A stretch of DNA of 64,000 bases from JAIBJN01 sp963811635 (GTDB taxonomy: Bacteria > Actinomycetota > Thermoleophilia > Gaiellales > Gaiellaceae): assembly GCA_963811635.1 (NCBI GenBank), contig CAWESB010000006.1, positions 62,001-126,000 on the forward strand. Reading direction: 5' to 3'. The notes under the pieces were generated by a model. That model did not search any database. It saw only the letters and a program-made list of their open reading frames with translations, and was not told the origin of the DNA. The position numbers and the translations under genes are program-made. Positions 50,339 through 58,127 of this stretch are shown one piece after another (the first letter of the stretch is position 1; each line of letters begins with the position of its first letter).

Positions 50339-50887
50339 CTACTCGGAGCCCCAGTCGGGCTCGCCCTCGATCCCGACGGCCTCTGCGACCCGGTTGACGT
50401 AGTTGAAGTAGGAGATCACCTGGATGGCGTCGTGGACGGCCACGTCGTCCCAGCCGTGGCTCCTCAGCAGATCGGCGTCGGCGAGCCCCACGGAGGACGG
50501 CGAGCCGGTCAGCTTGATGGCGAAGTCGCAAAGGGCGCGAACCTGCGGCTCCAGGTCGGCATTGCGATAGTCGTGCATCGCGTGCTCGGCCAGTTCGTCG
50601 GGTGCGCCCTCGGCACGGAGGTCGTCGGCGTGCGCGTGCAGTCAGTAGTGGCAGTTGTTCGCGGTCGAGACGACGACGGCGAGCAGCTCGCGCTCGGCCC
50701 GGGACAGCTTCGAAGGCCCGAACATGATCGCCTTGTACAGCTCCATCGAGCGGTTGAGGACGAGCGGATTCAGGCACATCGCCTTGACGATGTTGAAGAC
50801 CTTCCCTGCGCGGCCCATGGCAGCGGCGTACTCGTCGGCGAGCGGCCCGGTCGCCTCGTCCACCTCGATCAGCCTGATGTACGGCAC
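50339..50887 (-). CDS. Candidate selenocysteine-containing AhpD-like peroxidase
   Basis: A 182-residue carboxymuconolactone decarboxylase/AhpD-like 'peroxidase-related' protein. GTG 50887 opens MPYIRLIEVDEATGPLADEY. The catalytic motif reads E67-x11-C79-H-Y-TGA-L-H-A-H86; family members have cysteine where TGA stands (position 82), giving E-x11-C-x2-C-x3-H. After the TGA (50644-50642) the same frame continues for 100 conserved residues (HADDLRAEG to YFNYVNRVAEAVGIEGE) to TAG at 50339. Reading TGA as selenocysteine restores the whole protein. A small hairpin with a GU-bearing loop lies 21-34 bases downstream. A nonsense mutation is the alternative. Predicted role: thiol/selenol-dependent hydroperoxide reduction. 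Confidence 0.75.
50608..50621 (-). promoter_or_regulatory. Possible bacterial SECIS-like hairpin
   Basis: In the mRNA, 21-34 bases after the in-frame UGA, CCUC and GAGG pair around the loop CGUGCC, which contains the GU seen in many bacterial SECIS apical loops at a suitable distance. An alternative five-base stem GCACG/CGUGC with a larger loop overlaps it. The stem is short, so this is only suggestive. Confidence 0.3.
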
Positions 50888-50968
50888 GGCAGTCAGCCTT
50901 GCATCTGAGCCAAGGGGATGCAATAAGTTTCCTCCGCTGTCGGGCAATCTCCACCCAAGGAGGGTGAC

Positions 50969-51559
50969 ATGCGACGTCGGTCAAATGACACCGAGCGCGG
51001 GGTCGAAGAGGTCACCCCGTTCGCGCAACCGCCTCAGCAGGCGACCGCCTCCGCCGACGTCGGCGAGGCAGTCACCGGGATTCTGCGCGCCGCCGAGGAG
51101 ACCGCGGAGAGAATTCGTGGCGAGGCGAAGAACCAGGCCCGCGAGATCATCGAGGGCGCACACGCCGACGCGTCGGCCCGGATCCAGGAGCTCATCAGCG
51201 AGGCCGAGCGCACGCGCTCGGAAGCGGACGACTACGCGCGCGACGTCCGCGTGGCCGTCGACGGCTACGGGACGCAGCAGCGGCGCGAGGCCGACGAGGA
51301 GGCGCGCCAGATCCTGGCCGACGCCGAGGAGCAGGCCCGCGCGACCAGCGAGGCCGCTCAGGACGTGGCCGTGCAGATCGAGGGCGAGGCGCGCGGCCGC
51401 CTCCACGAGGAGGTCCGCTCGCTGGAGGAGCGCCGCGCCCAGATCGTGCACGAACTGAGCGAGCTGGCCGCCCACCTCAGCGACCTGATCCCGGAGCTCG
51501 ATCCGACCGCGCGCGAGACCGAGCTCCTCGACGCGCTCGAGGTCGAGCGGCCCAGCTGA
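50969..51559 (+). CDS. Coiled-coil protein, DivIVA/ATP synthase b-like
   Basis: A 196-residue, almost wholly helical protein with heptads of Ala/Glu/Arg. Segments such as AEETAERIRGEAKNQAREII and ADEEARQILADAEEQARATS are typical of DivIVA-like or stalk-like coiled coils. There is no membrane segment, and the C-terminal 30 residues are acidic. ATG 50969 follows the strong site AAGGAGGGTGAC. It lies at the head of a plus-strand group with flavin reductase and HAD phosphatase genes (coupled overlaps). It may be a cytoskeletal or envelope organiser; function not established. Confidence 0.65.
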   Translation: MRRRSNDTERGVEEVTPFAQPPQQATASADVGEAVTGILRAAEETAERIRGEAKNQAREIIEGAHADASARIQELISEAERTRSEADDYARDVRVAVDGYGTQQRREADEEARQILADAEEQARATSEAAQDVAVQIEGEARGRLHEEVRSLEERRAQIVHELSELAAHLSDLIPELDPTARETELLDALEVERPS

Positions 51560-52032
51560 CGGACATCGGAGACGAGCTCCGCTCGCTCCTGCGCGGCTTT
51601 CCGGCCGGGGTGGCCGTCCTCACCGTGGACGCGGAGGGAGAGCGCCTCGGCCTGACCGTCGGGACCGTGCTCTCGCTCTCCCTCGACCCGCCGCTCGTCG
51701 GGGTCTCGATCAGCCGGCAGGCCGCCATGCACGAGCTCCAGCGCAGTGCCGGCGCCTTCGCGCTCAGCCTGCTCGCCGGCGATCAGGAGGCGGTCGCACA
51801 GCACTTCGCCCGCGGGGTGCCCCCGCTCGCGCACTGGCACGGGATCGAGTGGCGCGAGGGAACGCTCGGCGCACCGCTCCTGGAGGGCGCCCTCGGGTGG
51901 GTCGAGGCACGACTCGTCGACGAGCACCAGACGGGCGACCACACGCTCTTCGTCGGCGGCGTCACCGCAGTTGAGCGCGGCCGCTCGGGCCCGGCCCTCG
52001 TCCACGTCGGCCAGGGGTACGCCGCGCTGTGA
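51556..52032 (+). CDS. Flavin reductase-family (FMN-binding split barrel) protein, CTG start
   Basis: A 158-residue flavin reductase-like domain: LLRGFPAGVAVLTVDAEG, PPLVGVSISRQAAMHELQ, GAFALSLLAGDQEAVAQHFA and HTLFVGGVTAVE. The first GTG (51610) would remove the conserved opening strand and helix. CTG 51556 overlaps the upstream stop as CTGA and gives the normal N-terminus MTDIGDELRSLLRGFPAGVA. Its own stop overlaps the next GTG (GTGA). It probably binds FMN and reduces it with NAD(P)H for a partner oxygenase, or acts itself on small aromatic substrates. Confidence 0.85.
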   Translation: MTDIGDELRSLLRGFPAGVAVLTVDAEGERLGLTVGTVLSLSLDPPLVGVSISRQAAMHELQRSAGAFALSLLAGDQEAVAQHFARGVPPLAHWHGIEWREGTLGAPLLEGALGWVEARLVDEHQTGDHTLFVGGVTAVERGRSGPALVHVGQGYAAL

Positions 52033-52682
52033 TCGACGCCGTCGTCTTCGACCTCGACGGGATCATCATCGACTCCGAGCACGTCTGGGACGACGCGCGC
52101 CAGGCGCTCGCCGGGGAGCGCGGCGGGCGCTGGCACGACCAGGCCTCGCGAGACATGATGGGCATGAGCTCGGTCGAGTGGTCGCGCTACATGCACGACG
52201 TCATCGGCCTCGAGGAGACGCCGGAGGAGATCAACGCCGAGGTGGTGCGGCGGCTGGAGGCGATCTACCGCGAGCAGGTCCCGCTCATCCCCGGCGCCGT
52301 CGAGGCCGTCGAGGCCCTGGCCGCGCGCTGGCCCCTCGGGCTCGCCTCCTCCTCGAACCGCGAGCTGATCGACTTCGTGCTCGAGGTCTCCGGGCTCGAC
52401 CGCCTCTTCCGCGCGACCGTGTCCTCCGAGGAGGTCCCGCGCGGGAAGCCGGCGCCCGACGTCTACCTGGAGGCCGCGCGGCGGCTGCGCGCGAGCCCCG
52501 AGCGCTGCGTCGGGATCGAGGATTCCGAGAACGGCATCCTCAGCGCCAAGGCCGCCGGCATGCGGGTGATCGCGATCCCCAACCCCCAGTACCCGCCCGC
52601 GGAGCACGCCCTCGCCGAGGCGGACGTCGTCCTCGACTCGATCGCCGCGCTGACCGCGGAGGTCGTCGAGCCGGAGGGTTAG
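52029..52682 (+). CDS. HAD-superfamily phosphatase (beta-phosphoglucomutase-like)
   Basis: A 217-residue HAD subfamily IA enzyme. Motif I VVFDLDGIIIDSE carries the nucleophile and acid/base Asp. Motif II is GLASSSNRE, motif III the Lys in EEVPRGKPAPDVYLEA, and motif IV GIEDSENGILSAKAAGM. The cap domain is small and helical. It is likely a phosphosugar phosphatase or mutase. GTG 52029 overlaps the flavin reductase stop. Its stop shares four bases with the convergent lipoprotein stop. Confidence 0.9.
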   Translation: MIDAVVFDLDGIIIDSEHVWDDARQALAGERGGRWHDQASRDMMGMSSVEWSRYMHDVIGLEETPEEINAEVVRRLEAIYREQVPLIPGAVEAVEALAARWPLGLASSSNRELIDFVLEVSGLDRLFRATVSSEEVPRGKPAPDVYLEAARRLRASPERCVGIEDSENGILSAKAAGMRVIAIPNPQYPPAEHALAEADVVLDSIAALTAEVVEPEG

Positions 52683-53182
52683 CCGCCGCCGGCCGCGGCC
52701 TTGATGGCCGCGATCGTGACGCGAAGCTGCTGCACCGAGATCAGCTGCTCGGTCGCCGTCTTCGCAGTCTCGAGATCGTCGTTCGCGAGGAGGCCTTCCA
52801 CCCGCCCGAGCTGGGTTCGGAGCGAGCGCAGGCGGTTGGCGAGCTGGTCGCGCTGCGAGGTCAGGTTCTCGGGCGCCTGCGTCTGCTCGACCTCCTCCTG
52901 GAGCGTCTGCACCTCCTCGCGCAGCGGCGCGAGCTGCGCCGAGAAGTCCTGCGCCGAGGTCGCCGTCGTCGGCAGCGCGTCGATCTTGTCGAGGAGAACC
53001 TCGATCTGTGCCGCCTGGGCCTCGAGGTCGGTCGCGTCGCCGCCCTCTCCCTCGCCGCCACCGCCGCTCCCGCCGCCGCAACCCGCGACGAGGAGGAGGG
53101 CGACGAGCATGCCCGCGAGAACTGCCCCAAGACGAGTCCGGCGAGTCAGCGTGCGCGGGACTGTAACGCCCAGCGCGGACAA
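52679..53182 (-). CDS. Coiled-coil lipoprotein
   Basis: A 167-residue lipoprotein with a basic N-region, hydrophobic core and lipobox (LVALLLVAGC), then a Gly/Glu linker (GGGSGGGGEGEGG) and a helical coiled coil (LREEVQTLQEEVEQTQ, LRSLRTQLGRVEGLL). It is likely anchored on the outer face of the membrane. No family recognised. The N-terminus could begin at ATG 53182 or a few codons later. It ends the minus-strand block and starts nine bases after the subtilisin gene stop. Confidence 0.65.
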   Translation of the reverse strand: MSALGVTVPRTLTRRTRLGAVLAGMLVALLLVAGCGGGSGGGGEGEGGDATDLEAQAAQIEVLLDKIDALPTTATSAQDFSAQLAPLREEVQTLQEEVEQTQAPENLTSQRDQLANRLRSLRTQLGRVEGLLANDDLETAKTATEQLISVQQLRVTIAAIKAAAGGG

Positions 53183-53191
53183 ATCAAGGTC

Positions 53192-55303
53192 CTACCGGCG
53201 GATGCGCCACGTGTCCGTCGCCGGTGTCGGATCGACGTTGCCGTTTTTGTCGATCGCCCGGACGGCAAACCGGTGCATCCCCGGCGCCAGCCCGGAGTAG
53301 AGCTTCGGGGACGAGCAGGCGACCCACGGGCCGTACATGTGCCGGCATCGGAACGTGGAGCCGGGCTCGTTGGAGACGAACCGGAACGTCGCCCGGCGGT
53401 TCGTCGTCGAGGCCGGCGGCCGCTGGATGATGGTCGTCTCCGGCGCGATGTGATCCATGGCGATGTTCAGCGAGTTGTTCAGGTTCAGCCGGCCGCCGCT
53501 CGAGACGTGCTTCGTGAGCGCCGTCTTCTTGTCGACCCCTTTCAGGAGCGCGTTCTTGAGCTTCTGCGGGGTCATCGCCGGCTCCGCCGCGAGGAGCAGC
53601 GCCGCGGCGCCGGCGACGTGCGGCGTCGCCATCGAGGTGCCGGCGAAGGACTCGTAATCCTCGCCGTTGGGCTGGAGGCACTTGACGACGACGTCGTCGA
53701 CGTGCGCGCCGTCGTCCACGACCGTGTTGTCCGTGTGCACGAGGAAGCGGATGTACGCGGTCCCCATGCCGTCGAGGCTGGAGAGGTCGTCGGTGACGGC
53801 CTCGAAGCCGCCGCCCGTGCTGCCGAAGTAGAACGAGATCTCGGTCCACGGCCCGGCGGTGCCGGTGGCGCGCTCGATCGCAAACCAGTCGAAGACGTTG
53901 CCCGTGCTCAGGTTGAAGTCCCGCATCAGCAGCTCGAGGTTGTAGTCCACGAGACAGCCTGTCCGGCCCGTCAGGTTCAGGGCGGCGCTGTTGCGGATCG
54001 TGTAGTTCCTGTTGTTCGAGTAGTTGCCGCCGGGCGAGTCGGTCATGCTGGAAGTGCCCGACTCCGAGAGCTCGTCTGTCCACTGCCAGGCGCCCGTGCC
54101 GCCGGCCTGCGTCCAGTTGTCGAAGTTGGCCTCGAGATCGTCGGAGAAGACGTTCGACCACTGCGGGAGCGAGCTGAGGATGTCGACGCCCGGCGCTCCG
54201 AGGTGTACCGCGGACCTGCCGCGGTTCGAGAAGCCCGCGAGCGCGTCGAGCTTGCCCGTCGCGGCGACGCAGACGAGGTTCGTGGCGCCGGCGCCGTAGG
54301 GCGCGGGCCGCCAGTACTCGCACGGGTAGGCGTTCGTCGCGGCCGTGTTCTTGTTGAGGACGTGTCCGGAGTTGCCGGCGGCGAAGACGAAGAGCGTGTT
54401 CTTGCAGGCCTGCGATTTGATCGCGTTGCTGATCGCCGTCGACTTGCCCGAGCCGCCGAAGCTGCCGTTCACGACGTCGGCGCCGTTCGCACACGCGTAC
54501 TTGATCGAGTTGAGAATCGCCGAGCCGGGGAGTTCCCCGTAGGCGTTGGCCGCGCGCACCGGCATGATCGAGACGTCCCAGTTGACGCCGGCGATGTCGT
54601 CAGTGTTGTTGCCCTCGGCGCCGATCGTCCCGGCGACGTGCGTACCGTGGCCGTTGGCGTCGAGCGGCGCGTTGTCGTTCTGGATGAAGTCCCAGCCGCG
54701 GACGTCGTCGATCCGGCCGTTGAGGTCGTCGTCGATGCTGTTCCCGGGGATCTCGTCGCCGTTCACCCAGATGTTGTCGTTCAACTCCGGGTGGTCGTAC
54801 GCCACCCCGCTGTCGATGACTGCGACGACAACGTCCGAGCTGCCGGTCTCGGTGTCCCAGGCCTCGGGCGCGTCGATGTCGTGGTCGCCGACCGGGTCGT
54901 GCAGGCCCCAGAGCTGGTTGAAATCCGCGTCGTTCGGGATGCCCGTGAGGTGGTAGAGGTAGTTCGGCTCGGCGAAGTCGACGCTCGGGTCGCGCTCGAG
55001 CGAGGCGACGGCCGCCTGCACCGACGCCCCGCCGCGGAGGCGGACGAGCGTCAGGCCCGGCTGGCCGAGGGCGCGGACGGCGTGGGCGCCGCGCGCCGAG
55101 AGGGCCCTCGCCCGGCTCGCGACGGAGACGCCGGAGCGGAACTGGACGACGACCTGGCCGGGGACGAACTCGGCATCGGCGGCGTTCGCGCCACGGTGGA
55201 GCTTGCCGTCACCGGCAAGGGTGCGCGCGCTCGCGCTCGACGCGCCCGCGAGCAGCGCAACGAGCGCCGCAAAGAGCGCAAGCCGCATGAAGGACGACCC
55301 CAT
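53192..55303 (-). CDS. Secreted S8 (subtilisin-like) serine protease
   Basis: A 703-residue exported protease. It has a signal peptide (RLALFAALVALLAGASSASA), an inhibitor-I9-like propeptide (EFVPGQVVVQFRSG to SLERDPSVDFAEPNY) and an S8 domain with the triad Asp164 (VVVAVIDSGVAYDHPEL), His219 (NGHGTHVAGTIGAE) and Ser in FAGTSMATPHVAGAAALLL. An inserted roughly 150-residue jelly-roll-like segment (P-domain-like, about 390-530) lies between His and Ser. The C-terminus resembles a Big/fibronectin-type fold (RCRHMYGPWVACSSPK). Start ATG 55303 or the internal MRLALF ATG. Likely extracellular proteolysis. Confidence 0.9.
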   Translation of the reverse strand: MGSSFMRLALFAALVALLAGASSASARTLAGDGKLHRGANAADAEFVPGQVVVQFRSGVSVASRARALSARGAHAVRALGQPGLTLVRLRGGASVQAAVASLERDPSVDFAEPNYLYHLTGIPNDADFNQLWGLHDPVGDHDIDAPEAWDTETGSSDVVVAVIDSGVAYDHPELNDNIWVNGDEIPGNSIDDDLNGRIDDVRGWDFIQNDNAPLDANGHGTHVAGTIGAEGNNTDDIAGVNWDVSIMPVRAANAYGELPGSAILNSIKYACANGADVVNGSFGGSGKSTAISNAIKSQACKNTLFVFAAGNSGHVLNKNTAATNAYPCEYWRPAPYGAGATNLVCVAATGKLDALAGFSNRGRSAVHLGAPGVDILSSLPQWSNVFSDDLEANFDNWTQAGGTGAWQWTDELSESGTSSMTDSPGGNYSNNRNYTIRNSAALNLTGRTGCLVDYNLELLMRDFNLSTGNVFDWFAIERATGTAGPWTEISFYFGSTGGGFEAVTDDLSSLDGMGTAYIRFLVHTDNTVVDDGAHVDDVVVKCLQPNGEDYESFAGTSMATPHVAGAAALLLAAEPAMTPQKLKNALLKGVDKKTALTKHVSSGGRLNLNNSLNIAMDHIAPETTIIQRPPASTTNRRATFRFVSNEPGSTFRCRHMYGPWVACSSPKLYSGLAPGMHRFAVRAIDKNGNVDPTPATDTWRIRR

Positions 55304-55350
55304 CGAATTGATCTTGCATCGCGGCGCGACAAAACGGAAGGGGTGGGGAG

Positions 55351-56583
55351 CTAATTCACCCTTCCGAGGAGCACGCAGCCGTTGTGGCCGCCGAGCCCCA
55401 TCGCGTTCGAGAGCGCGACGCGGATCTTCGCCTCCCGCGCCTCGTTCGGCACGTAGTCGAGATCGAGGTCGGGATCGGGGTTCTCGTAGTTGATGGTCGG
55501 CGGGATCTTCTCCTCGTGGATGGCGAGCGCGCAGGCCACCGCCTCGATCGCGCCGGCCGCGCCGAACATGTGCCCCAGCATCGACTTGGTCGAGGAGATG
55601 GCCATCTCATAGGAGTGGTCGCCGAAGACCTCCTTGATCGCCTGGGTCTCGGCGAGGTCGCCGAGCGGCGTCCCGGTTCCGTGCGCGTTGACGTAGTCGA
55701 CCTGGTCGGGCGAGACCCCGGACCGCTGGAGGGCCGCGCGCATCATGGCGACGACGCCGCCGAACTCCGGGTCGGGCTGGAGCATGTGGTGGGCATCGTT
55801 GGAGGCTCCGTAGCCGAGCACCTCCGCGTAGATCGTCGCGCCCCGCGCCCGGGCGGCCTCGAGCTCTTCCAGCACCATGATCGCGGCGCCCTCCCCCATG
55901 ACGAATCCCTCCCTGAGCGCGTCGAAGGGGCGGGCCGCGCTCCGCGGGTCGCCGTTTCCGGCGGCGAGCCCGCGCATGGTGCAAAAGCCCGCAAGGATGA
56001 GCGGGTGGATGCAGCCCTCGGTCCCTCCGGCGAGGATGACGTCGGCGTCGCCGTGTCGGACGAGCTCGGCGCCCTCGCCGATCGCGTGCGAGCCGGTGGC
56101 GCAGGCGGAGACGACGGCGTAGTTGGGTCCCCGCATCCCCAGCTCGATCGCGATCTGCCCGCTCGCGGAGTCGACGAGGACGTTGGCGAGGAACGTCGGC
56201 GAGACCCGGTCCGGCCCTCGCTCGCGCAGGACGTCGTGCTGGCGCATCAGCTCGTTGAAACCGCCGATGCAGTTCCCCACGACCACGCCGACGCGCTCGG
56301 GGTCGAAGCCGTTCAGGTTGGCGTCCTCGGCCGCCTCCTTCGCGGCAGAGAGGGCGAAGAGGACGTTGCGGTCGAGCTTGCGCAGCTCCTTGGGCGCCGC
56401 CGCGCCGCTCGGGTCGTAGTCGTCCTTGACCTCGGCGGCGATCTGAACCGGGAACGGGCTCGGGTCGAACGCCTTGATCCGGTCGACGCCGCTCTCGCCC
56501 GCGAGTAGGCGAGCCCACGTCGTCCGCAGGTCGTTCCCCAGGGGCGTGACCGCCCCCATGCCGGTGATCACCACGCGTCGCAT
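55351..56583 (-). CDS. fabF: Beta-ketoacyl-ACP synthase II (FabF)
   Basis: A 410-residue condensing enzyme for fatty acid elongation. The Cys-His-His triad is Cys161 (VVSACATGSHAIGEG), His301 (NAHGTGTPLGD) and His338 (KSMLGHMFGAAGA with Lys333). GLGGHNGCVLLGRV closes the protein, so it is full length. ATG 56583 gives the family N-terminus RRVVITGMGAVTPLGND; the frame upstream is antisense to the DNA ligase. It is divergent from ligase with 24 bases between starts. No other fab genes adjoin it. Confidence 0.94.
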   Translation of the reverse strand: MRRVVITGMGAVTPLGNDLRTTWARLLAGESGVDRIKAFDPSPFPVQIAAEVKDDYDPSGAAAPKELRKLDRNVLFALSAAKEAAEDANLNGFDPERVGVVVGNCIGGFNELMRQHDVLRERGPDRVSPTFLANVLVDSASGQIAIELGMRGPNYAVVSACATGSHAIGEGAELVRHGDADVILAGGTEGCIHPLILAGFCTMRGLAAGNGDPRSAARPFDALREGFVMGEGAAIMVLEELEAARARGATIYAEVLGYGASNDAHHMLQPDPEFGGVVAMMRAALQRSGVSPDQVDYVNAHGTGTPLGDLAETQAIKEVFGDHSYEMAISSTKSMLGHMFGAAGAIEAVACALAIHEEKIPPTINYENPDPDLDLDYVPNEAREAKIRVALSNAMGLGGHNGCVLLGRVN

Positions 56584-56607
56584 CTCGTTTAGCGTTAGAC
56601 GCGCGAG

Positions 56608-57627
56608 ATGGCCTCCGAGGTTGCGCCCCCGAAGAAATTGCCCTTCCCGCCCATGGAGGCGGAGCTCGTCGACGAGCTCCCGCAGGGCGAGTGGCAGTAC
56701 GAGCCCAAGTGGGACGGCTTCCGCGGGATCGCCGAGAACCTGGACGGCGAATTCCACCTGTGGAGCCGCAACGCCCGGCCGCTGCTGCGCTACTTCCCGG
56801 AGCTGGCCGAGCTCGGCGAGCGGCTGCCGCCGAAGTCGGCGGTGGACGGCGAGATCGTCGTCGAGCGCGACGGCGCCCTCGACTTCGACGCCCTGCAGAT
56901 GCGGCTCCATCCGGCCGAGAGCCGCGTGCAGAGGCTGTCGGCCGAGATCCCGGCCGGTTTCGTCTGCTTCGACGTGCTGCTCTGGGACGGCGAGGACTTC
57001 CACGGCAGGCCCTTCGAGGAGCGGCGGGCGAAGGTGGAGACCCTGCCGTTCGACGTCTCGCCCTCGACCCGCGACGCCAAGGAGGCGGCCCACTGGCTCG
57101 AGCGCCTCGAGGTCGCGGGCTTCGACGGCGTCATCGCCAAGCGCCTCGGGATGGCGTACCTGCCCGGCTCGCGCGAGGCGGTGCAGAAGGTGAAGGGCGA
57201 GAAGACCGCCGACTGCGTCGTCATGGGCGTGACGTGGAGCGAGAAGGGCACCGGGATCGCGAGCCTCTTCCTCGGGCTCTACGACAAGGACAAGCTCATC
57301 CCGGTCGGCTCGGCCCCGGCGAGCGGGAAGAAGCGCGCCGAGATCCTCGAGCGCGTCGAGCCGCTCCTCGGCTCGAATCCCGAGCGCCTGCCGCGCGGCG
57401 CGCCGAGTCGCTGGAAGCCGAAGGCCGACCTTCTCGAATGGAGCCCCATCTCCCCCGAGCTCGTGGTCGAGGTGCGTTACGACAAGTGGCAGAAGGGCCG
57501 CTTCCGCCACAACTCCCGCTTCCTCCGCTTCCGCCCCGACAAGGACCCGGACCAGTGCACGGTCGCACAGGTCCGGCCCCGCCCGAAGAAGGGCGACCCC
57601 ACGGTGCCGGGGCTACTGGGCCGCTGA
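56608..57627 (+). CDS. ATP-dependent DNA ligase (LigC/LigD ligase-domain type)
   Basis: A 339-residue nucleotidyltransferase plus OB-fold ligase. Motif I YEPKWDGFRG places the adenylated Lys at 34; motif III is AVDGEIVVER; motif IV is AGFDGVIAKRLG; motif V is VQKVKGEKTADCVV; the OB fold ends in motif VI (RFRHNSRFLRFRPDKDP). It is the size of a stand-alone LigC-like enzyme used in mycobacterial-type end joining or repair rather than replication. ATG 56608. No Ku gene is visible nearby. It is divergent from fabF. Confidence 0.9.
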   Translation: MASEVAPPKKLPFPPMEAELVDELPQGEWQYEPKWDGFRGIAENLDGEFHLWSRNARPLLRYFPELAELGERLPPKSAVDGEIVVERDGALDFDALQMRLHPAESRVQRLSAEIPAGFVCFDVLLWDGEDFHGRPFEERRAKVETLPFDVSPSTRDAKEAAHWLERLEVAGFDGVIAKRLGMAYLPGSREAVQKVKGEKTADCVVMGVTWSEKGTGIASLFLGLYDKDKLIPVGSAPASGKKRAEILERVEPLLGSNPERLPRGAPSRWKPKADLLEWSPISPELVVEVRYDKWQKGRFRHNSRFLRFRPDKDPDQCTVAQVRPRPKKGDPTVPGLLGR

Positions 57628-57787
57628 CCACGGCGAATCCCCCTTCGAGGGGACGGCGCACTTGCACGCCGTAGGCATGATGGGGGTGCCGGCTCCCCTC
57701 ACATATCCCCCGGCGTCTGGCGAATGCCCGTTTCGGTCGTGCGGCTCCTAACCCACCGAGGCGGGCTTCGTCTTGTGTGGAGTCGGG

Positions 57788-57814
57788 TTGACCGGGAAAA
57801 GACGCTGGTACCAT
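57788..57814 (+). promoter_or_regulatory. Promoter for the tRNA-Ser genes
   Basis: TTGACC (57788-57793) and TACCAT (57809-57814) are separated by 15 bases. Transcription would start near 57821, just ahead of the first tRNA at 57825, which fits a short tRNA leader. The spacing is a little short, so confidence is moderate. Confidence 0.4.
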
Positions 57815-57824
57815 GGCCCGGCAC

Positions 57825-57915
57825 GGAGAAGTGGCCGAGTGGCTGAAGGCGGCGCCCTGCTAAGGCGTTAGGGGGGTGAATTCCTCCCTCGAGGGTTCGA
57901 ATCCCTCCTTCTCCG
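57825..57915 (+). tRNA. tRNA-Ser (anticodon GCT)
   Basis: A class II tRNA of 91 bases. The acceptor stem GGAGAAG (57825-57831) pairs with CTTCTCC (57908-57914), with discriminator G. The anticodon loop CTGCTAA gives GCT (57859-57861), which reads AGC/AGU. The long variable arm (TTAGGGGGGTGAATTCCTCCC, given in part as GGGGGGTGAATTCCTCCC) and the T arm GAGGGTTCGAATCCCTC are intact. CCA is not encoded. Confidence 0.95.
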
Positions 57916-57943
57916 CTCCGCAGAGCGCTCGCACCAGTTCGAC

Positions 57944-58032
57944 GGAGGGGTGGCAGAGCGGACGAATGCGGCGGTCTCGAAAACCGTTATCCGTCGTTAG
58001 GCGGATCGAGGGTTCGAATCCCTCCCCCTCCG
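57944..58032 (+). tRNA. tRNA-Ser (anticodon CGA)
   Basis: A class II tRNA of 89 bases, 28 bases after the GCT tRNA. The acceptor stem GGAGGGG (57944-57950) pairs with CCCCTCC (58025-58031). The anticodon loop CTCGAAA gives CGA, which reads UCG. The variable arm contains TTATCCGTCGTTAGGCGG, and the T arm GAGGGTTCGAATCCCTC is identical to that of the neighbour. CCA is not encoded. Confidence 0.95.
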
Positions 58033-58127
58033 CTTTCTCCTGTCGTCTCGAGAACCGCCTCGGCCGCGCGCTGCCGGCAGGAGAACTGGGAGGAGCCTCC
58101 GGGGCGAAGCGGCGGGGGGATGCAGAG

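Noticed and set aside
50642..50644. Simple nonsense mutation or pseudogene at the in-frame TGA
   Set aside because: Kept as the main alternative, but not preferred: TGA falls exactly on the catalytic Cys codon, and both sides remain conserved with normal codon use.
57635..57660. CCCCTTCGAGGGG hairpin after the DNA ligase as a terminator
   Set aside because: Five-base stem and no T-run; too weak to report as a feature.
57876..58127. N-terminal extension of the cupredoxin protein through the tRNA-Ser(CGA) gene
   Set aside because: It would translate a tRNA; the CTG at 58128 with a strong ribosome site gives a proper lipoprotein signal.
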